From CAJAUT01 sp043809365 (GTDB lineage: Bacteria > Patescibacteriota > Microgenomatia > UBA1400 > UBA12108): DNA of 8,409 bases. Location: positions 1 to 8,409 of the forward strand of contig JAZDDW010000054.1 of NCBI GenBank assembly GCA_043809365.1. The letters are read 5' to 3'. Every line of letters begins with the position of its first letter. The stretch's first letter is position 1. The translations under genes and the position numbers were made by a program. The notes under the pieces were generated by a model, which did no database searches, was not told the origin of the DNA, and worked only from the letters and a program-made list of their open reading frames with translations. Positions 6,120-8,409 of the stretch are shown here, piece by piece.

Positions 6120-6716
6120 CTAACTCCTTTTACTAATAGTAATAACTCTTTGCTCATGATCAAAATTAATCGAAAATTCATCAAATAATCCCTTCCGACC
6201 CAAGATATATGTCGTTGCGCTACTTTCGGTAAAAGTAGCCGGGAACTCAAAATCTTGCTCGCCAATCTTGATGGTAATTTTATCTAGATAGGCAAATGCC
6301 GGGACTCCCGAAAAACCCTGGAGGGTAATTCTTTTTACCCTGGCCAGATCCACTCCCGTATCTTGCGCCGCCTGCAATGGCAACGTTGTCACTACCGCCC
6401 CCGAATCGAGCAAAAAAGTTGTATTCACATACCCGGATGTGGTCTTCAGTGGCATCGTAACTTTTGGTTCTTGCACAAACCCAAAACTCTCGTACAGCGT
6501 ATTTTTGTAGGGAACCTTGTACTCCAAATTACCAAACGAATCATTAATCGTCACTTGGTTAATCTTTGTGCCAAAAAACACTCCCCTTACCAACATAAAT
6601 ATTCCAATTACTATGGCGAATCCAAATAACGATACAATTTTGATAATCGCGCCCCATTTAACCCTTGTTCCTACCCCCCCCTCACTCACATGCTGATCAA
6701 AACTAACTATCGCCAT
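6120..6716 (-). CDS. Membrane-anchored retropepsin-like aspartic protease
   Basis: 198 residues: a 23-residue N-terminus, one hydrophobic anchor (about 24-43) and a single-lobe pepsin-like domain (about 85-195). The active-site motif is FLLDSGAVVTTLP (101-113), with D104 in DSGA and the hydrophobic-hydrophobic-D-S/T-G pattern. The second family motif is YILGRKGLFDEFSINFD (170-186), matching the ILGR...L..f...fD pattern of bacterial and retroviral retropepsins. GFSGVPAFAY (134-143) could be the flap. With one catalytic Asp it should work as a homodimer. The domain probably lies outside the membrane, although the charges flanking the anchor do not settle its orientation. ATG 6716 is supported by the extended -10 that ends six bases upstream. 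A run of eight G (6681-6674) falls in codons 12-15. Substrate unknown; the co-transcribed TIG protein is a candidate. Confidence 0.83.
   Translation of the reverse strand: MAIVSFDQHVSEGGVGTRVKWGAIIKIVSLFGFAIVIGIFMLVRGVFFGTKINQVTINDSFGNLEYKVPYKNTLYESFGFVQEPKVTMPLKTTSGYVNTTFLLDSGAVVTTLPLQAAQDTGVDLARVKRITLQGFSGVPAFAYLDKITIKIGEQDFEFPATFTESSATTYILGRKGLFDEFSINFDHEQRVITISKRS
6124..6131 (-). promoter_or_regulatory. Ribosome binding site of the TIG-domain gene
   Basis: AAAAGGAG read on the minus strand, inside the end of the protease gene, with a six-base gap to the ATG at 6117. It supports co-expression of protease and TIG protein from one mRNA. Confidence 0.65.
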
Positions 6717-6722
6717 ATCATA

Positions 6723-6731
6723 ACTATAGCA
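6723..6731 (-). promoter_or_regulatory. Extended -10 promoter for the protease-TIG operon
   Basis: On the minus strand TGCTATAGT (6731-6723) fits TGn-TATAAT with one mismatch. Six bases separate it from the ATG at 6716, predicting a leaderless transcript. A weak -35-like GAGACA (6752-6747) lies 18 bases upstream and shares GACA with TTGACA. No Shine-Dalgarno sequence is present. Confidence 0.6.
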
Positions 6732-6742
6732 CTATCTGCTAT
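6726..6742. repeat. Inverted repeat joining the two divergent -10 elements
   Basis: ATAGCA (6726-6731) and TGCTAT (6737-6742) are perfect inverted copies around the five-base spacer CTATC. Each arm is the TGCTAT part of one of the two divergent extended -10 elements, so the symmetry may follow only from two similar promoters placed back to back. It could also be a regulator site. Confidence 0.5.
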
Positions 6743-6745
6743 CAT
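6737..6745 (+). promoter_or_regulatory. Extended -10 promoter for the DUF4446-DUF3048 operon
   Basis: TGCTATCAT fits TGn-TATAAT with one mismatch. Seven bases separate it from the ATG at 6753, predicting a leaderless or one-base-leader transcript. No good -35 box and no Shine-Dalgarno sequence are seen. It shares the 36-base gap with the protease promoter. Confidence 0.55.
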
Positions 6746-6752
6746 ATGTCTC

Positions 6753-7199
6753 ATGGAGTTTATCCTCATCATCATAGCCCTACTCACAGATCTCTTGCTC
6801 TTGTTTTGGTTAGTTCAGCTTCGGCGTCATTATAACTCGTTAACTAAAGGGGTAGAGAAAAAAACATTAATGCAAGTCCTAGAGGGTATTCAAAAAACCC
6901 TGGTCGAACATGAGCGAACTCAATCAGTGACCAAGCACGAACTCTCCAAACTCCAAGACGACGCTCGACTCCATATCCAGAACGTTATCCTTAAACGCTT
7001 TAATCCTTTTGGAGATACCGGGGGGGACCAGAGCTTTATCCTCGCGATTTTGGATGGTAATCATGATGGAGTTGTGATAACCTCATTACATAGTAGAGAA
7101 AATACTCGTTTCTATGTAAAATCAGTCAAAGGTGGGGTGGGAATCGACCATCCGCTCTCCACCGAAGAACAAAAGCTTATTAATCGAAAGGCCAAATAA
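6753..7199 (+). CDS. DUF4446 family membrane-anchored protein
   Basis: 148 residues from the ATG at 6753: an N-terminal membrane helix (about 2-22), a charged helical stretch likely to form a coiled coil (about 32-75), and the conserved DUF4446 core. The core shows ILKRFNPFGDTGGDQSFILA (79-98), then LDGNHDGVVITSLHSRE (100-116) and TRFYVK (118-123), ending with the LSTEEQ element (135-140). Biochemical function is unknown; the family is common in Firmicutes and Patescibacteria. An in-frame ATG at 6690 would add 21 residues but would overlap the protease gene by 27 bases and bury both promoters, so 6753 is preferred. A run of seven G (7020-7026) encodes Thr-Gly-Gly-Asp of the core. The next gene begins after three bases. 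Confidence 0.85.
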   Translation: MEFILIIIALLTDLLLLFWLVQLRRHYNSLTKGVEKKTLMQVLEGIQKTLVEHERTQSVTKHELSKLQDDARLHIQNVILKRFNPFGDTGGDQSFILAILDGNHDGVVITSLHSRENTRFYVKSVKGGVGIDHPLSTEEQKLINRKAK

Positions 7200-7202
7200 T
7201 TT

Positions 7203-8409
7203 ATGCGTACTCCACTCGTCAAATCGCTCTTAATTGCTTTCTTGGCTTACCTGTTATCTGCAGGTGGCAGTTATGCCTTAACCACCTATCTTTATGCTCC
7301 TGGCGCTGTCTCTCCCGCCACTCCCCTCACTACTCCCGGCACGGGTGGAGGTCTCAACATCGACCCCAATGCTCCCAGGACTTCGGAGTGTCCTCTAAAT
7401 GGCGCCATGTATACAACCGCCGAGCAAAAAGTCTGGGAGGCTCGCCGTCCACTTTTTGTGATGATCGAAAACTCACTTGATGCCCGTCCCCAATCTGGGC
7501 TAAATTCTGCTGACATCATCTATGAGGCCATTGCCGAAGGCGGGATTACTCGTTTTGGTGCTGTTTATTATTGTGGGGTCGCCGCACGTGACACTATTGT
7601 GGGTCCAGTCAGAAGTGCTCGGACTCACTTTGTGAATTTAGCTTCAGAGTATAACTACCCGCTCTACACTCACGTAGGTGGAGCCAATTGTAGTTCAGGT
7701 GATGGTGGCAAAACCTGTACTACCGATAAGCGGGTCCAGGCTCTTGAACAAATAAATAGCTATGGATGGGGTGGCGCTAAAGGTAATGACCTCAATCAAT
7801 TCTCCATTGGTTTCCCCACTTTTTGGCGTGACTACGAGAGGCTGGGTCGCACGGTCGCTACCGAGCATACCATGTACAGTTCTACCGAAAAGCTCTGGAA
7901 ATACGCCTTGGGTACCCGCAAGTGGACCAACAAGTCTCCCGACGGCAAACTCAATTGGGAAGATAAGTTTACTTCTTGGACTTTCAAAGACGATGCAGAT
8001 CTTGCACTTCGTGGATCCGTCAGTAAAGTATCTTTTGGCTTTTGGGAGAGTTATCACGATATGGATGTCGTCTGGAACTATGATTCTGCAGGTAATCTCT
8101 ACAGCCGGGACAATGGCGGCTCTCCCCACACTGATCTCAACGATAAATCGACCCTCACTGCCAAAGTGATTGTGGTTCAATTAGTCAAAGAACTAGGCCC
8201 TCTGGATGAACACAAACATTTGCTCTACGAAGTTGTGGGTACGGGCAAGGGCTATGTCTTCCAGGACGGGACCGCTACCGAAATTACCTGGGCCAAAAAA
8301 GATCGCGAATCCCGTACCATCTTTACCGACAAAAAGGGGAAAAAGATCGCTTTCAATCGTGGCAAAATCGTGATCGAGATCTTGCCTCTCGATAACACTG
8401 TCACATATT
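7203..8409 (+). CDS. DUF3048 domain surface protein (YerB-like), 3' end cut by window
   Basis: 402 codons are visible without a stop before the window ends. The protein has an N-terminal hydrophobic signal or anchor (about 7-22) and a Pro/Thr/Gly-rich linker (33-52). The DUF3048 N-domain follows: RPLFVMIENSLDARPQSG (82-99), then ADIIYEAIAEGGITRF (103-118) and VGPVRSART (133-141), and later EHTMYSSTEKLW (221-232). The DUF3048 C-domain runs to ITWAKKDRESRTIFTDKKGK (361-380) and GKIVIEILP (387-395), normally the last strand, so only a few residues are probably missing. B. subtilis YerB is a lipoprotein; here no lipobox cysteine is seen (LLSAGG). Four cysteines (63, 124, 163, 172) could form disulfides outside the cell. 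It lies three bases after DUF4446 with only a distant AAAGG, so coupling is likely. Function unknown. Confidence 0.88.
   Translation, partial: MRTPLVKSLLIAFLAYLLSAGGSYALTTYLYAPGAVSPATPLTTPGTGGGLNIDPNAPRTSECPLNGAMYTTAEQKVWEARRPLFVMIENSLDARPQSGLNSADIIYEAIAEGGITRFGAVYYCGVAARDTIVGPVRSARTHFVNLASEYNYPLYTHVGGANCSSGDGGKTCTTDKRVQALEQINSYGWGGAKGNDLNQFSIGFPTFWRDYERLGRTVATEHTMYSSTEKLWKYALGTRKWTNKSPDGKLNWEDKFTSWTFKDDADLALRGSVSKVSFGFWESYHDMDVVWNYDSAGNLYSRDNGGSPHTDLNDKSTLTAKVIVVQLVKELGPLDEHKHLLYEVVGTGKGYVFQDGTATEITWAKKDRESRTIFTDKKGKKIAFNRGKIVIEILPLDNTVTY

Noticed and set aside
6690..6752. Longer N-terminus for the DUF4446 protein from ATG 6690
   Set aside because: It would overlap the protease gene and contain both promoter elements; the membrane helix expected at the N-terminus begins right after ATG 6753.
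7695..8180. Long open frame of 161 codons on the minus strand inside the right-end gene
   Set aside because: It lies entirely opposite the DUF3048 gene, whose motifs are unmistakable. The antisense product shows no domain and follows from the codon bias of the plus strand.
1..8409. Mobile element, CRISPR array or defence island
   Set aside because: There is no transposase, integrase, direct-repeat array, nuclease or toxin-antitoxin pair. Every gene has an ordinary chromosomal family or a plausible surface role.

Overview
The window looks like a piece of a Candidate Phyla Radiation (Patescibacteria) genome, most probably from the Microgenomates side. This is inference from gene content and style, not from a marker gene. 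The clues are a compact layout with 2-6 base gaps or short overlaps, a short MiaA, a DUF4446 plus DUF3048 pair, small single-anchor surface proteins, and pyrimidine-rich coding strands. Stops at TGA (ABC ATPase, miaA) argue against the UGA=Gly code of Gracilibacteria/Absconditabacteria.

Layout. Bases 1-286 hold no convincing gene: a possible 17-codon tail of an upstream reading frame, a small palindrome, and a strongly pyrimidine-biased stretch that on the minus strand could encode a 19-residue acidic peptide. From 287 to 5299 a six-gene plus-strand operon runs almost without gaps: ABC ATPase, ABC-2 permease, miaA, an AI-2E-family permease, a TM-helix-repeat (CmpX/MscS-related) membrane protein, and uppP. 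Except for miaA, everything in it belongs to the membrane or the envelope. A convergent minus-strand pair (6716 down to 5296) encodes a membrane-anchored retropepsin-like aspartic protease followed by a membrane-anchored TIG-domain protein. Diverging from the protease is a plus-strand pair: a DUF4446 protein and a DUF3048 (YerB-like) surface protein that runs off the right edge about where its conserved domain should end.

Expression logic. The three genes that begin transcription units (ABC ATPase, protease, DUF4446) have no Shine-Dalgarno sequence. Each has instead an extended -10 element (TGn plus a TATAAT-like hexamer) ending 6-7 bases before the ATG, so the transcript should start at or next to the start codon (leaderless mRNA). 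Four genes inside the operons have purine-rich Shine-Dalgarno sequences (permease, AI-2E, TM-helix, TIG); the others there probably rely on translational coupling. The protease and DUF4446 promoters are back to back within 36 bases and cannot both be occupied by RNA polymerase.

I see no defence system, CRISPR array, transposon, tRNA or rRNA. The least explained parts are the protease/TIG module with its shared divergent promoter, the channel-like protein lacking an MscS beta domain, and the substituted UppP and ABC motifs.
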